Shown here one piece after another: positions 24,843 through 34,198 of a stretch of DNA of 64,000 bases; the stretch's first letter is position 1; each line of letters begins with the position of its first letter. A program made the translations under genes and the position numbers. Location of the stretch: NCBI GenBank assembly GCA_902786725.1, contig CADADP010000014.1, positions 1 to 64,000 of the forward strand. Reading direction: 5' to 3'. This DNA is from an uncultured Bacteroidales bacterium. Its GTDB lineage: Bacteria > Bacteroidota > Bacteroidia > Bacteroidales > Muribaculaceae. Under the pieces are notes generated by a model. The model searched no databases. It was not told the DNA's origin and saw only the letters and a program-made list of their open reading frames with translations.

Positions 24843-26294
24843 ATGCCGGAGTCATTACAAAAAAAGACATTAAAAGGTCTTGCATGGAGCCTGATAGAAC
24901 GATTATCGGTTCAAGGGACTCAATTTGTGGTGATGGTGATTATGGCACGCATCTTGTCTCCGCGCGACTACGGTCTGGTGGGCATGATTGCGGTGTTTAT
25001 CATAATCTCGCAGGTGCTGGTGGATGGAGGCATGTCGCAGGCATTGATCAGGAAGCAGAAGCGTACCGAGACCGATAATGCCACGGCCTTCACTTATAAT
25101 ATATCGGTGGGAGTGCTGATTTATCTGATTCTATTTATCTGCGCCCCATGGATAGCCGATTTCTACGGAGAACCTCAACTGGTGCTGATGACGCGCCTGC
25201 TGGGCTTGAATATCATAATCAATTCCAGCATGGTGGTGCAAAAGGCGCTGTTAATGGCCAAGATTAAATTCCGCCTGCTCACGATATCGGCGTTCTTAGC
25301 CACGCTACTGTCTGGAATAGTGGGCATTGCCATGGCATATATCGGATACGGAGTGTGGTCGATTGTGGCCCAGCAGATGCTTAATATGGTGGCAAATGCT
25401 GTGCTGTTGTGGGGCCTTTCGGAATGGCACCCCTGTGAAAGAGTGTCGTGGGATGCGTTTAAGGGCTTGTTCGGGTTCGGGTCGAATCTTCTTATATCGG
25501 GCATCATTTCAACGCTCTATTCCAATCTGTTCTCGATACTGATTGGTAAGAAATTTACGGCAACTACGCTGGGTTATTACACGCGTGCACTGCAATTCAC
25601 CAATTTCCCGTCGGCTCAGCTCTCGAACGTGGTGCAACGGGTCACATATCCGGTATTGTGTCAGATGCAGGACGATGACCGGCAGTTGCGTAGTATATAT
25701 AGGCGAATCCTGAGCACTACCGGTTTCTTGTTGTTCCCCTTGATGACAGGCCTGGGTGCTGTGGCTGTTCCGCTGATATTGCTACTGCTGAAGGAGCAGT
25801 GGATTTTTGTGGCTACCATTTTGCCTATATTGTGCCTTAACCTGATGTGGTGTCCTATTCACATACTGAATCTGAATATGCTTCAGGTTAAAGGTCGGTC
25901 GGATTTGTATCTGCGGATTGAGATTATTAAGCGCATACTTGGCCTGATAATGATAGCGGTGACCATACCTCACGGTATCCTTGCAATGTGCTGGGGAACG
26001 GTGGTGATATCAATCATAGGCTTGGTTATAAATGCGTATTACACCGGTAAACTTGTGAATGTGGGCTTCTTTGTCCAGATGCGAGATTTGTTGCCATCGG
26101 TCATGTTGAGCCTTGCTATGGCGGTATGTGTCTATGTGGTGGTGAATCTGGCACCATGTGGCAATCTGGTGAAACTACTCTGTGGCATTGTTACAGGAAT
26201 GGTTGTGTATGTCTTGGGAGCTTATTTGTTTAGGTTCAAGGAGATACGTTATATAATGGAACTGAAAAAACTTATAACGGTTGGAAAGAAGTGA
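24843..26294 (+). CDS. WzxC-type lipopolysaccharide/polysaccharide flippase (second)
   Basis: A 483-residue protein with about 14 hydrophobic helices, matching the WzxC / Polysacc_synt_3 group: GLAWSLIERLSVQGTQF near the start, RILSPRDYGLVGMIAVF near 38, LGYYTRALQFTNFPS near 243, and LLLKEQWIFVATILPILC near 315. It differs in size and sequence from the flippase at 18160. Its stop overlaps the next gene by 14 bases if the TTG start of that gene is used. It could move a second lipid-linked glycan. Confidence 0.85.
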   Translation: MPESLQKKTLKGLAWSLIERLSVQGTQFVVMVIMARILSPRDYGLVGMIAVFIIISQVLVDGGMSQALIRKQKRTETDNATAFTYNISVGVLIYLILFICAPWIADFYGEPQLVLMTRLLGLNIIINSSMVVQKALLMAKIKFRLLTISAFLATLLSGIVGIAMAYIGYGVWSIVAQQMLNMVANAVLLWGLSEWHPCERVSWDAFKGLFGFGSNLLISGIISTLYSNLFSILIGKKFTATTLGYYTRALQFTNFPSAQLSNVVQRVTYPVLCQMQDDDRQLRSIYRRILSTTGFLLFPLMTGLGAVAVPLILLLLKEQWIFVATILPILCLNLMWCPIHILNLNMLQVKGRSDLYLRIEIIKRILGLIMIAVTIPHGILAMCWGTVVISIIGLVINAYYTGKLVNVGFFVQMRDLLPSVMLSLAMAVCVYVVVNLAPCGNLVKLLCGIVTGMVVYVLGAYLFRFKEIRYIMELKKLITVGKK

Positions 26295-27396
26295 TAATAA
26301 AATAACTGTTACATCTCCATTGCTTCCCGATTTGGATGATTTAAATATCATGCTTAAAGATATTTGGGAACGCAAATGGATAACCAACAATCAAGTTTAT
26401 CACCAGCGTCTCGAAGCGGCATTGTGTGAGTACCTGAAGGTGCCATATATCAGCCTGTTCACTAACGGTACGCTACCGCTAATAACGGCATTGCAAGCTC
26501 TGAATATCTCGGGAGAGGTAATTACGTCGCCATATAGCTTTGTGGCCACTACTCATGCGCTGTGGTGGAACGGTATCAAGCCTGTATTTGTTGATGTGGA
26601 CCCCAAGACCGGAAATATTGACCCCGAGAAGATTGAGTCTGCGATTACCAAGCGGACCACAGCCATCATGCCTGTGCATGTGTACGGAACCCCCTGCAGG
26701 ACTCGCGAGATCCAGTCGATAGCCGATAAGTATGGCCTTCGGGTGATATATGATGCGGCACATGCTTTCGGAGTTGAAGTCGGCGGCGAAAGTGTGCTTA
26801 AAGCGGGCGACTTGTCCACTCTCAGCTTTCATGCTACAAAGGTCTATAACACGATAGAAGGCGGTGCCATGGTAATGCATGACGCGGAGACGAAGAAGCG
26901 AATTGATTATCTGAAGAATTTCGGGTTCAAGAACGAGGTGGAAATTATGGCACCTGGTATCAATAGCAAGATGGACGAGATACGTTCGGCCTATGGTTTG
27001 CTTAACCTGCGTCTGGTTGATGATGCTATCGCTAAGCGCCAGGCCGTGGCAATGAAATATCGCCGGCGGCTCAGTGGAGTGGAAGGTGTGACCACGTGGG
27101 GCGATGTGCCCGGAGTGCGCCACAACTATTCCTATTTCCCCATACTGATTGATGAACAACGTTATGGGATGTCGCGTGACGCGTTATACGAAAAGATGAA
27201 AGCCCATAACGTGCTGGGACGACGTTATTTCTATCCGCTAATCAGTTCATTCGCAATCTATCGTGGGCTGGATAGCGCCGACCCCAAAAATTTGCCTGTG
27301 GCTAATGATATAGCCGGCAGAGTTATCTGTCTGCCAATGCATCATGAGCTTAGTGACGATGACGTGGAGCGTGTGCTTGACTGCATAGTGAAATAA
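26281..27396 (+). CDS. DegT/DnrJ/EryC1-family sugar aminotransferase, VioA-like
   Basis: A 371-residue PLP enzyme that transfers an amino group to a keto sugar nucleotide. The PLP lysine lies in SFHATKVYNTIEGGAM near residue 185. FTNGTLPLI near 62, HVYGTPC near 132 and IYDAAHAFGVE near 160 are family motifs. The HATK...NTIEGG form, GEVITSPYSFVATT and short length resemble VioA, which makes dTDP-4-amino-4,6-dideoxyglucose. With RfbA close by this is a reasonable inference but not proven. No ATG precedes the conserved TVTSPLLPDL. The start is probably the TTG at 26281, overlapping the flippase gene. Confidence 0.82.
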   Translation: MERSDNKITVTSPLLPDLDDLNIMLKDIWERKWITNNQVYHQRLEAALCEYLKVPYISLFTNGTLPLITALQALNISGEVITSPYSFVATTHALWWNGIKPVFVDVDPKTGNIDPEKIESAITKRTTAIMPVHVYGTPCRTREIQSIADKYGLRVIYDAAHAFGVEVGGESVLKAGDLSTLSFHATKVYNTIEGGAMVMHDAETKKRIDYLKNFGFKNEVEIMAPGINSKMDEIRSAYGLLNLRLVDDAIAKRQAVAMKYRRRLSGVEGVTTWGDVPGVRHNYSYFPILIDEQRYGMSRDALYEKMKAHNVLGRRYFYPLISSFAIYRGLDSADPKNLPVANDIAGRVICLPMHHELSDDDVERVLDCIVK

Positions 27397-27447
27397 ACGA
27401 GTTGGCCCCACGGATAATAACCTACTTTAAAATAGATTAATAATATA

Positions 27448-28419
27448 ATGGTGGATACTAAACGAGAAGTTTTGCTGACAGTGCGGTGCCTGACTTATAA
27501 TCATGCACCATACATCAGGCAATGTCTGGAAAGTATCGTGACGCAGAAAACAAATTTCGCGTTCAAGATATTGGTTCATGACGATGCATCCACCGACGGC
27601 ACTACCGACATCGTGCGTGAATTTGCCGCGAGGTATCCCGATATCATAGAGACGAATATTAAGAAAGAAAACCTCTATAGCCACGACTACAGGAAGTTTC
27701 AGCATACGATATATTCCGGATTTGAGGGCAAGTACGTGGCCTGGTGTGATGGCGACGATTACTGGTGCGATGAGTATAAGTTGCAGAAACAGGTGGATTT
27801 CTTAGAAAGTAATCAGCAGTATATGCTTGTGTGTAGCAATGCCAAGACTGTGGATAAGGACGATAAAGAAGTGTACCGTAACCGCACTCGCCGATTAGGC
27901 GAAAATGCAGCAAGCGACCTCGTGTGCGGGTGTAACCCCATAATATCTTCCTCAGCGTGTTTTAGGCGCGAACTGATATCGGATTATACGAAACTTATAC
28001 CCGAGATGCCGTTTGAGGCTAAGATGGGCGATTATCCGCTGTGGATATTCATAAGTCTTCGCGGGCAGATTTATCAGTTCGATGAGAACCTTGTAGCTTA
28101 CCGGGTTCTTAATTCTTCGGCTAGTCACTCACGTGATGTGGCTTATATTACGGGATTCAGAAACAGCTCGCAAGAATTAGCCCTGTGGTTCAATGCGCAT
28201 TATAATATAGGAGTGTCCGAACGAAAAATCAAGCATGCGTTTTCCAGGATTAGGTTGCGGGAACTATCGGAGTTCGACCGAGCCACCTACTGGGGTGAAT
28301 ATAAAAATGCGGTGAAAAATAACTGGCAGATAATATTCAACCCAAAATTGCTGGTAATCACCATTATAAGGATGCTTCTGAACATGAGAGTGAGCTCATT
28401 TGTGGAACGGCTCCGATAA
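27448..28419 (+). CDS. Glycosyltransferase family 2
   Basis: A 323-residue GT-A fold transferase. LTVRCLTYNHAPYIRQCLESI opens the nucleotide-binding region, HDDASTDGTTDIV follows near residue 48, and the DxD-type metal motif is WCDGDDYW near residue 101. The middle segment SNAKTVDKDDKEV and GCNPIISSSACFRRELI match the acceptor part of family-2 enzymes with a reported 27-kb-cluster-type layout in Bacteroidales capsules. Donor and acceptor are not predictable. It is followed 39 bases later by an EpsG-like membrane protein. Confidence 0.87.
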   Translation: MVDTKREVLLTVRCLTYNHAPYIRQCLESIVTQKTNFAFKILVHDDASTDGTTDIVREFAARYPDIIETNIKKENLYSHDYRKFQHTIYSGFEGKYVAWCDGDDYWCDEYKLQKQVDFLESNQQYMLVCSNAKTVDKDDKEVYRNRTRRLGENAASDLVCGCNPIISSSACFRRELISDYTKLIPEMPFEAKMGDYPLWIFISLRGQIYQFDENLVAYRVLNSSASHSRDVAYITGFRNSSQELALWFNAHYNIGVSERKIKHAFSRIRLRELSEFDRATYWGEYKNAVKNNWQIIFNPKLLVITIIRMLLNMRVSSFVERLR

Positions 28420-28458
28420 GCGGAGCTTGGCGGCGCGAATAACTAAGAGGAACTAAGG

Positions 28459-29463
28459 ATGTATATCTACATAATAATAGCGATAATATTAAGCCTGCTG
28501 GTGCTCAGGCCTGATTCAAAGGCGGGCCTTGCGGTGAGTTTTGTTATACTCTTTGCTGTGGCGGCATTCCGTGGGCTAAACGTGGGTGTGGATACAGGGG
28601 TGACCTACCTTTATCAGTTTAAAAATCACACCGATGTTAGGTTCATGGAATATGGGTGGTATGCGCTGCGAGAGTTAGTGGCAATGTTCGCGCCATATCG
28701 AGTGCATATTTTGATTTCCGCTTTGCTCACCTTGGTGCCCTTATATTACTATGCGTGGCGCAACGGCAAGAATGCCGCGTTCATAATATTGTTCTATTTC
28801 CTGCTCTATAATTACTGCTCATCGCTGAACACCATGCGTCAGTTTGTGGCCATATCGTTTGTGTTACTGGCCACACTCTACATGGATGGCAAGCGCCAGT
28901 GGCTATTCTACGTCTGGGTGGTTGTTGCGGCCACTTTCCACACTTCGGCGCTTGTGATGCTGCTTCTTCCGCTTCTTAATCGCGTGAAGATGAATCAGTG
29001 GTATGTGACAGCGACGTTGCTTGCGACATTTGTGCTGGGATTTTTCAATACGATGGAATTCATGAACACCGCCATAACAAAGTTTAATTTAGGCTACATT
29101 AATTATTTCGGCGTTTCGTACACTCGCGATGTTACATTCTCACTAAGTCGCATGTTACTTAATGCCATGGTGATATTGCTTCTGTTTCTTTCCAATAAGG
29201 ATTCCTTGTGGCTAAAGACCTTTGTGGTGGGCGTACTGGTGCTGAATTTGTTCCCCATGTTCCCCGATGTGGGGCGCATAGCGAAATATTTTTTGGTTTT
29301 CCAAGCCATACTGTTCCCCACGCTTGAATTCAATCCCGGGACAACGCGTGAAACGCGTCAGATAATCAGATGTGGCTTGTGGGTGTATTCTTATAGTGTG
29401 TTGTTCTACCTGCTCAGTGCCAATGTGGGTGGGGTGGTGCCATATAGCTTTGCTTGGTTATGA
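28459..29463 (+). CDS. EpsG-family membrane protein, polymerase candidate 3
   Basis: A 334-residue protein with about nine hydrophobic helices. AAFRGLNVGVDTGVTYLYQF near residue 35, ALRELVAMF, and the NTMRQFVAISFVLLA segment near 130 followed by FHTSALVMLLLPL match the EpsG family (PF14897), which takes the place of Wzy in many exopolysaccharide loci. It is the third polymerase-type protein in this operon. Its TGA overlaps the ATG of the next glycosyltransferase in an ATGA junction at 29460-29463, indicating translational coupling. Confidence 0.78.
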   Translation: MYIYIIIAIILSLLVLRPDSKAGLAVSFVILFAVAAFRGLNVGVDTGVTYLYQFKNHTDVRFMEYGWYALRELVAMFAPYRVHILISALLTLVPLYYYAWRNGKNAAFIILFYFLLYNYCSSLNTMRQFVAISFVLLATLYMDGKRQWLFYVWVVVAATFHTSALVMLLLPLLNRVKMNQWYVTATLLATFVLGFFNTMEFMNTAITKFNLGYINYFGVSYTRDVTFSLSRMLLNAMVILLLFLSNKDSLWLKTFVVGVLVLNLFPMFPDVGRIAKYFLVFQAILFPTLEFNPGTTRETRQIIRCGLWVYSYSVLFYLLSANVGGVVPYSFAWL

Positions 29464-30680
29464 AAAAAGTGGTTCAGATAAATACGGTGGCCAATAGCGG
29501 CTCCACCGGGCGCATAGCCGAGGAGATAGGCAAGTGCGCGATAGCGCATGGCTGGGAGAGCTATGTGGCCTATGGTCGTGGTAACCCTGTGAGTGCTTCT
29601 CACCTTATCCGGGTGGGAACCGACATGGATATGCGGTGGCATGGGCTGGAGACTCGTTTGCTGGATAATCACGGATTGTCGTCGAGGCGTGCTACTCGTG
29701 CGTTTGTGCGTCGCTTGAGGGAAATCAAGCCCGATATAGTGCACCTGCACAACATACACGGTTATTACTTGAACTACGAGATTCTGTTCGACTATCTGGC
29801 CGAGGAAGGCGTGCCTGTGGTGTGGACTTTGCACGACTGCTGGTCGTTCACAGGACACTGCTCACATTTCATTTTCACAAAATGTGAACAGTGGAAAAGC
29901 GGATGCCTGCATTGTGCCCACAAGAGAGTGTACCCGGGCGCGGTGTGCCTGTCGAGGAGTGCTAAAAACTATAAGGATAAGCGTGAAAGTTTCACCAAGC
30001 CGGCTAATGTCACAATGGTACCGGTGTCGCACTGGATGGAGGGTCTGCTAAAGGACTCGTTTCTGAGTGGGCACAAGGTGCACTGCATTAGCAATGGCGT
30101 GGATGTGGATGCATTCGCACCGTTGCAGGACCGCGCGGCTGCACGCCGCAGTCTCGGCATCGGCGAAGGCCGGAAACTGATATTGGGAGTGTCCAGTGTG
30201 TGGAACGACTCAAAGGGACTGAAAGATTTCGGCCGGATACGAGCTTTGCTGCCGCAAGAGTGCGTTATGGTGCTGGTGGGAATGTCGCCTGAGCAAGCGC
30301 GGAATCTGCCTGACGGAATTACCGGACTGGGGCGCACAAGAAATCAGCAGGAGCTGGCCCGGTGGTATGCCGCGGCCGATGTGTTTGTCAATCCCACACA
30401 CGCCGATACTTTCCCCACTGTGAACATGGAGGCTCTCGCCTGCGGCACACCTGTGGTGACCTACGCAGGCACTGGCGGCAGCGAGGAGCAGGTGGATAAG
30501 TTAACCGGTAGGGTAGTACCCGAAGGAGACATTAGTGCTATGGTCACTGCCATCGAAGATGTGGTAGCCCGTCCCGAGATGCGCGAGGCTTGTCGTGAAC
30601 GTGCCTTGCGCCTCTACAATAACGCCGACCGGTTCAGTGAGTATGTGGACCTGTACGAAGAGATTTTAAGAAATAAATAA
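29460..30680 (+). CDS. Glycosyltransferase family 4 (GT-B)
   Basis: A 406-residue GT-B transferase. NSGSTGRIAEEIG near residue 13 and DIVHLHNIHGYYLN near 95 are N-terminal domain motifs. A Cys-rich stretch (HDCWSFTGHCSHFIFTKCEQ, GCLHCAHK) near 120-155 is typical of one Bacteroidales capsule subgroup. The nucleotide-binding C-terminal domain ends with PTHADTFPTVNMEALACGTPVVTY near 310-335, the retaining GT4 E-x7-E region. The start is at the ATG in the ATGA overlap at 29460. The donor sugar is unknown. Confidence 0.88.
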   Translation: MKKVVQINTVANSGSTGRIAEEIGKCAIAHGWESYVAYGRGNPVSASHLIRVGTDMDMRWHGLETRLLDNHGLSSRRATRAFVRRLREIKPDIVHLHNIHGYYLNYEILFDYLAEEGVPVVWTLHDCWSFTGHCSHFIFTKCEQWKSGCLHCAHKRVYPGAVCLSRSAKNYKDKRESFTKPANVTMVPVSHWMEGLLKDSFLSGHKVHCISNGVDVDAFAPLQDRAAARRSLGIGEGRKLILGVSSVWNDSKGLKDFGRIRALLPQECVMVLVGMSPEQARNLPDGITGLGRTRNQQELARWYAAADVFVNPTHADTFPTVNMEALACGTPVVTYAGTGGSEEQVDKLTGRVVPEGDISAMVTAIEDVVARPEMREACRERALRLYNNADRFSEYVDLYEEILRNK

Positions 30681-30696
30681 AATTCATTATTATAAT

Positions 30697-31746
30697 ATGT
30701 CGATTTTCAAAGATAAAGTCCTGATGATAACAGGCGGAACCGGCAGTTTCGGCAACGCGGTTCTTAAGAGATTCCTTGATACTGATATCAAGGAGATTCG
30801 TATATTCTCGCGTGACGAGAAGAAGCAAGATGATATGCGCCACGAATATCAGGCGAAGTACCCCGATGTGGCCGGCAAGATCAAGTTCTATATAGGCGAT
30901 GTGCGCTCGCTCGAGAGCGTGCGAGGCGCAATGCCCGGTGTGGATTATATTTTCCATGCCGCCGCGCTCAAGCAGGTGCCTTCGTGCGAGTTCTTCCCCA
31001 TGGAGGCCGTGCGAACTAACGTGATCGGGACCGACAATGTGCTCACAGCCGCCATTGAGCAGGGTGTGGAAAGCGTGATTTGCCTCTCTACCGACAAAGC
31101 GGCTTATCCCATCAATGCTATGGGTATCACCAAGGCCATCGAGGAAAAGGTGGCAGTGGCCAAGAGCCGCTACAGTGGCAAGACCAAGATATGCTGCACG
31201 CGCTACGGCAACGTGATGTGCTCGCGTGGCTCGGTTATCCCCTTGTGGATCGACCAGATTCGCCAAGGCAACCCCATAACGCTCACCGAACCCAAGATGA
31301 CTCGCTTCATCATGTCGCTTGACGAGGCTGTGGATCTGGTGCTCTTCGCCTTTGAGCATGGCACTAACGGCGACATACTGGTGCAGAAAGCTCCGGCTTG
31401 CACTATCGGAACACAGGCCGAGGCTGTTTGTGAGCTCTTCGGTGGCAAGAAGGAGGACATCAAGGTGATTGGCATCCGTCACGGCGAGAAAATGTATGAG
31501 ACTCTACTCACCAAGGAAGAGTGCGCCAAAGCCGAGGATATGGGCAACTTCTACCGCGTTCCGGCCGACAATCGCGACCTCAATTACGACAAGTATTTCC
31601 GCGAAGGCGACACCAAGCGCGTCACCATCGAGGAATTCAATAGCGACAACACCCGCCGCTTGAATCTGGAGGAAACTAAAGCCAAAATCGCTTCGCTCGA
31701 GTATATCCAGAACGAGCTCAATGGGATTGAGAACATAGCCAAGTAA
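30697..31746 (+). CDS. capE: UDP-GlcNAc 4,6-dehydratase / 5-epimerase (CapE/FnlA/WbjB)
   Basis: A 349-residue extended SDR that performs the first step to UDP-N-acetyl-L-fucosamine, converting UDP-GlcNAc to the 4-keto-6-deoxy-L-talo/ribo intermediate. The NADP-binding GGTGSFG lies near residues 13-19. FSRDEKKQDDMR near 45 and FHAAALKQVPSCE near 87 are typical. The catalytic region is STDKAAYPINAMGITKAIEEK near 128, with Met in place of the usual SDR Tyr, as in the CapE/WbpM group. It is directly followed by capF and capG homologues in pathway order. Confidence 0.92.
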   Translation: MSIFKDKVLMITGGTGSFGNAVLKRFLDTDIKEIRIFSRDEKKQDDMRHEYQAKYPDVAGKIKFYIGDVRSLESVRGAMPGVDYIFHAAALKQVPSCEFFPMEAVRTNVIGTDNVLTAAIEQGVESVICLSTDKAAYPINAMGITKAIEEKVAVAKSRYSGKTKICCTRYGNVMCSRGSVIPLWIDQIRQGNPITLTEPKMTRFIMSLDEAVDLVLFAFEHGTNGDILVQKAPACTIGTQAEAVCELFGGKKEDIKVIGIRHGEKMYETLLTKEECAKAEDMGNFYRVPADNRDLNYDKYFREGDTKRVTIEEFNSDNTRRLNLEETKAKIASLEYIQNELNGIENIAK

Positions 31747-31773
31747 CAAATCGCGATAAAAGACCCCAAAAAA

Positions 31774-32991
31774 ATGAATATACTTGTAACCGGTGCAAAA
31801 GGTTTTGTGGGACGCAATCTGTGTGCGGCCCTGAACTGCGTAAAGGACGGTAAAGACCGTTCGCGCCATGGACTGAGCGCCGAAATGATAGGTGAGGTGA
31901 TGGAGTATGACATCGACACCGACCCCGCACTGCTCGACGAGTTCTGCGCCAAAGCCGATTTTGTGTTCAATCTGGCCGGAGTTAATCGACCCAAGGACCC
32001 TGCCGAGTTTATGCAAGGAAACTTCGGGTTCGCCTCCCGTCTGCTCGACACGCTCAAGGCTCACGGTAATGCCTGTCCCGTGATGATTTCAAGTTCCATC
32101 CAGGCCACCCTTGAGGGGCGTTATGCCGGCAGTGAGTACGGCAAAAGCAAAAAAGCCGGCGAAGAGCTGTTTTTTGACTACGGCCGTCAGAGCGGTGCCA
32201 AAGTGCTGGTGTATCGCTTCCCCAACCTCTTCGGAAAGTGGTGCAGACCTAACTACAACAGCGCCGTGGCCACCTTCTGCAATAACATCGCCAACGACCT
32301 ACCGATTCAGGTGAATGACCGTTCTACTGAACTGGAACTGCTCTATATCGATGACTTGGTGGACGAAATGATGGCTGCGCTGGTGGGCGAAGAGCATCAC
32401 TGCGAGTTTAGTGGCGTGGAAACCGTGCTGTGCCCCGATGGCCGCTACTGCGCCGCCCCTGTCACACATCATGTGACCCTGGGCGAAATCGTGGACCTTC
32501 TGCACAGCTTCAGCGCTCAGCCGCAGACGCTTGTGATGCCGCAGATCCCAAGCGGATCCTTCGCCAAGAAACTCTATTCCACTTATCTCTCTTATCTGCC
32601 TAAGGAGAAAGTGGCGTTCCCGCTCCACATGAACGAGGACGCGCGCGGAAGTTTCACCGAGTTGATTAAGACTGCCGATTGCGGGCAGGTGAGCGTGAAC
32701 ATCAGCAAGCCCGGAATCACTAAGGGCGAACACTGGCACAACACCAAGTGGGAATTCTTCATCGTGGTTTCCGGTCATGGACTGATTCAGCTACGTAAGA
32801 TTGGTTCCGACGAAGTGCTCAACTATGAGGTGAGCGGCGAGAATATACAGGCAGTCCACATGCTGCCCGGTTACACGCATAACATAATCAATCTGTCACA
32901 GACCGAGAACCTGGTTACAGTAATGTGGGCCAACGAGCAGTTCGACCCTTCACGGCCCGACACATTCGGCGAAAAAGTGGTAAAACAATAA
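31774..32991 (+). CDS. capF: CapF/FnlB/WbjC: epimerase-reductase with C-terminal cupin
   Basis: A 405-residue bifunctional enzyme for the second step of UDP-L-FucNAc synthesis: C3 epimerisation in the cupin and NADPH reduction at C4 in the SDR domain. The N-terminal VTGAKGFVGRNLCAAL binds the nucleotide, GKSKKAGEELFFDYG near residue 126 carries the SDR Lys, and the cupin begins near 285 with ARGSFTELIKT and has the metal-binding GEHWHNTKWEFF near 315. Family length is normal. It lies 27 bases after capE. Confidence 0.92.
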   Translation: MNILVTGAKGFVGRNLCAALNCVKDGKDRSRHGLSAEMIGEVMEYDIDTDPALLDEFCAKADFVFNLAGVNRPKDPAEFMQGNFGFASRLLDTLKAHGNACPVMISSSIQATLEGRYAGSEYGKSKKAGEELFFDYGRQSGAKVLVYRFPNLFGKWCRPNYNSAVATFCNNIANDLPIQVNDRSTELELLYIDDLVDEMMAALVGEEHHCEFSGVETVLCPDGRYCAAPVTHHVTLGEIVDLLHSFSAQPQTLVMPQIPSGSFAKKLYSTYLSYLPKEKVAFPLHMNEDARGSFTELIKTADCGQVSVNISKPGITKGEHWHNTKWEFFIVVSGHGLIQLRKIGSDEVLNYEVSGENIQAVHMLPGYTHNIINLSQTENLVTVMWANEQFDPSRPDTFGEKVVKQ

Positions 32992-33005
32992 CTATAGATA
33001 CTAAA

Positions 33006-34190
33006 ATGAAAATAAAACTCGATTACAGCGACGTTAAGTTCCAAGATAACGGCAAACTTAAGTTACTTATCATCGTGGGCACGCGCCCCGAGATAATCAG
33101 GCTTGCGGCCGTTATTACCAAGTGTCGCACCTATTTCGACACTATTCTGGCTCACACAGGGCAGAACTACGACTACAACCTCAACGGCGTTTTCTTCAAG
33201 GATCTGAAACTAAAGGAGCCCGAAGTGTATATGGACGCGGTGGGCGACGACCTGGGTGCGACAGTGGGCAACATAATGAACTGCAGTTACAAACTCATGG
33301 TCCAGACGAAGCCCGATGCCGTGCTGGTGCTGGGCGATACTAACAGTTGCCTGTCGGTGATAGCCGCCAAGCGCTTGCACATCCCCATCTTCCACATGGA
33401 AGCCGGTAACCGTTGCAAGGACGAGTGCCTACCCGAGGAAACCAACCGCCGCATCGTGGATATAATATCCGATGTGAATCTAGCATATTCCGAGCACGCG
33501 CGCCGGTATCTGGCCGAGTGCGGTCTGCCCAAAGAGCGCACCTACGTCACCGGCTCGCCTATGGCCGAGGTGCTGCACAGCAATCTCGATGAGGTTGAGA
33601 AATCGGATGTCCATGCGCGTCTGGGATTGGAAAAGGGTAAATATATTCTTCTCAGTGCGCATCGCGAGGAAAACATCGACACCGAGAAGAACTTCCTCTC
33701 GCTCTTCAACGCCATTAACAAGATGGCTCAGAAATACGATATGCCTATCCTCTATTCGTGCCACCCACGTTCTCGCAAACGCTTAGAAGCCAGTGGATTC
33801 CAGCTCGACCGCCGTGTGATTCAGCACGAGCCGCTCGGATTTCACGACTACAACTGCCTGCAGATGAACGCCTTTGCCGTCGTGTCCGACTCAGGAACGC
33901 TGCCCGAGGAAAGTTCCTTCTTTACGTCGGTGGGCCACTCGTTCCCGGCCGTGTGCATCCGCACATCCACCGAGCGTCCCGAGGCGCTCGACAAGGGATG
34001 CTTCATCATTGCCGGTATCGACGAGAAATCACTCCTGCAGGCTGTGGATACGGCTGTGGAGATGACTCGTAACGCCGACAATGGCATTCCGGTTCCGGTT
34101 TATACTGACGAGAACGTTTCCACCAAGGTGGTGAAGATTATCCAGAGTTACACCGGTATTGTCAACAAGATGGTGTGGCGTAAATTCTGA
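33006..34190 (+). CDS. capG: UDP-GlcNAc 2-epimerase family enzyme CapG/FnlC/WbjD
   Basis: A 394-residue non-hydrolysing 2-epimerase that completes UDP-N-acetyl-L-fucosamine synthesis by inverting C2. The start is the ATG at 33006. A longer open frame from 32925 overlaps capF and lacks conservation. Motifs are VGTRPEIIRLAAVI near residue 24, HTGQNYDYN near 51, VLGDTNSCLS near 105, MEAGNRCKDECLPEETNRR near 130, and SDSGTLPEESSFF near 300. It sits between capF and a WbuB-like transferase, the order found in FucNAc-containing O-antigen clusters. Confidence 0.92.
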   Translation: MKIKLDYSDVKFQDNGKLKLLIIVGTRPEIIRLAAVITKCRTYFDTILAHTGQNYDYNLNGVFFKDLKLKEPEVYMDAVGDDLGATVGNIMNCSYKLMVQTKPDAVLVLGDTNSCLSVIAAKRLHIPIFHMEAGNRCKDECLPEETNRRIVDIISDVNLAYSEHARRYLAECGLPKERTYVTGSPMAEVLHSNLDEVEKSDVHARLGLEKGKYILLSAHREENIDTEKNFLSLFNAINKMAQKYDMPILYSCHPRSRKRLEASGFQLDRRVIQHEPLGFHDYNCLQMNAFAVVSDSGTLPEESSFFTSVGHSFPAVCIRTSTERPEALDKGCFIIAGIDEKSLLQAVDTAVEMTRNADNGIPVPVYTDENVSTKVVKIIQSYTGIVNKMVWRKF

Positions 34191-34198
34191 TAGCGAAA

